This document shows positions 63,841-64,000 of a stretch of DNA of 64,000 bases, one piece after another. Within the stretch, counting starts at the first letter, position 1. The number at the start of each line of letters is the position of its first letter. The notes beneath the pieces were generated by a model. That model made no database searches and was not told the DNA's origin. It was given only the letters and a program-made list of their open reading frames with translations. The translations under genes and the position numbers were made by a program. Origin of the DNA: Epiperipatus broadwayi (taxonomy: Eukaryota; Onychophora; Udeonychophora; Euonychophora; Peripatidae); the NCBI GenBank assembly GCA_028023455.1, contig JAQFVV010012446.1, forward strand, positions 6,511,501 through 6,575,500, read 5' to 3'.

Positions 63841-64000
63841 GTAAGTAAATAACAAAATTATAATTATATAATGAACAAAATTTTAAAAAAAAATTATAAA
63901 GTTACTTGTAATTATATGTTGAACTTCTTTTCATCAGCTAGAATTAATTATTAAATATTTTTAGAAAAATTCAAATTTTATTTAAACTTTTCAAATACGT
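63841..64000. other. Start of the next VPS13 intron
   Basis: Begins GTAAGT and is AT-rich to the window end. Nothing else seen. Confidence 0.8.

Overview
The window is an AT-rich stretch (GC well below 35% by eye) of an animal nuclear genome. It shows spliced genes, GT-AG introns of 75 bp to about 12 kb, and introns packed with decayed transposons. The host is most likely an invertebrate. The VPS13 protein looks arthropod-like or general metazoan, and the RTE-type LINE, mariner, hAT MITEs and gypsy-like LTR debris fit many invertebrates. I cannot name the species.

One gene dominates. Seventeen internal exons of a VPS13A/C-type bridge-like lipid-transfer protein lie on the + strand between 2006 and 63840. 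Together they hold 2,144 coding bases (about 714 residues), and the frame stays open across all 16 junctions. Neither end of the gene is present. The exons cover the middle of the protein: the last part of the lipid-channel repeats, then the first asparagine-marked repeats of the VAB (adaptor-binding) region. One intron (51681-60657) appears to use a rare GC donor.

A second, small three-exon gene model lies on the - strand inside the 9.8 kb intron 8 (19875-21183). It has a promoter-like patch, a poly(A) signal and an intron filled by a tandem array. I could not identify its 90-residue product.

The rest is mobile DNA in introns. From left to right: a SINE fragment (1-181); a hAT MITE with an 8-bp target duplication (2752-3087); decayed coding fragments (4.7-5.9 kb); large palindromic foldback elements (6.2, 10, 35.7, 37.4 and 59.4 kb); a hAT MITE nested in a hairpin element (7.0-7.6 kb); two copies of a 1,167-bp TIR element with perfect 8-bp target duplications and internal telomere-like repeats (12.3 and 38.2 kb); a dead mariner (14.7-15.4 kb); LINE relics; a broken RTE-type LINE (29.4-31.6 kb) next to a partial LTR (31.7-33.7 kb); and a 7.3 kb LTR element in reverse orientation with two dissimilar LTRs and only gag-like coding remains (52.0-59.3 kb).
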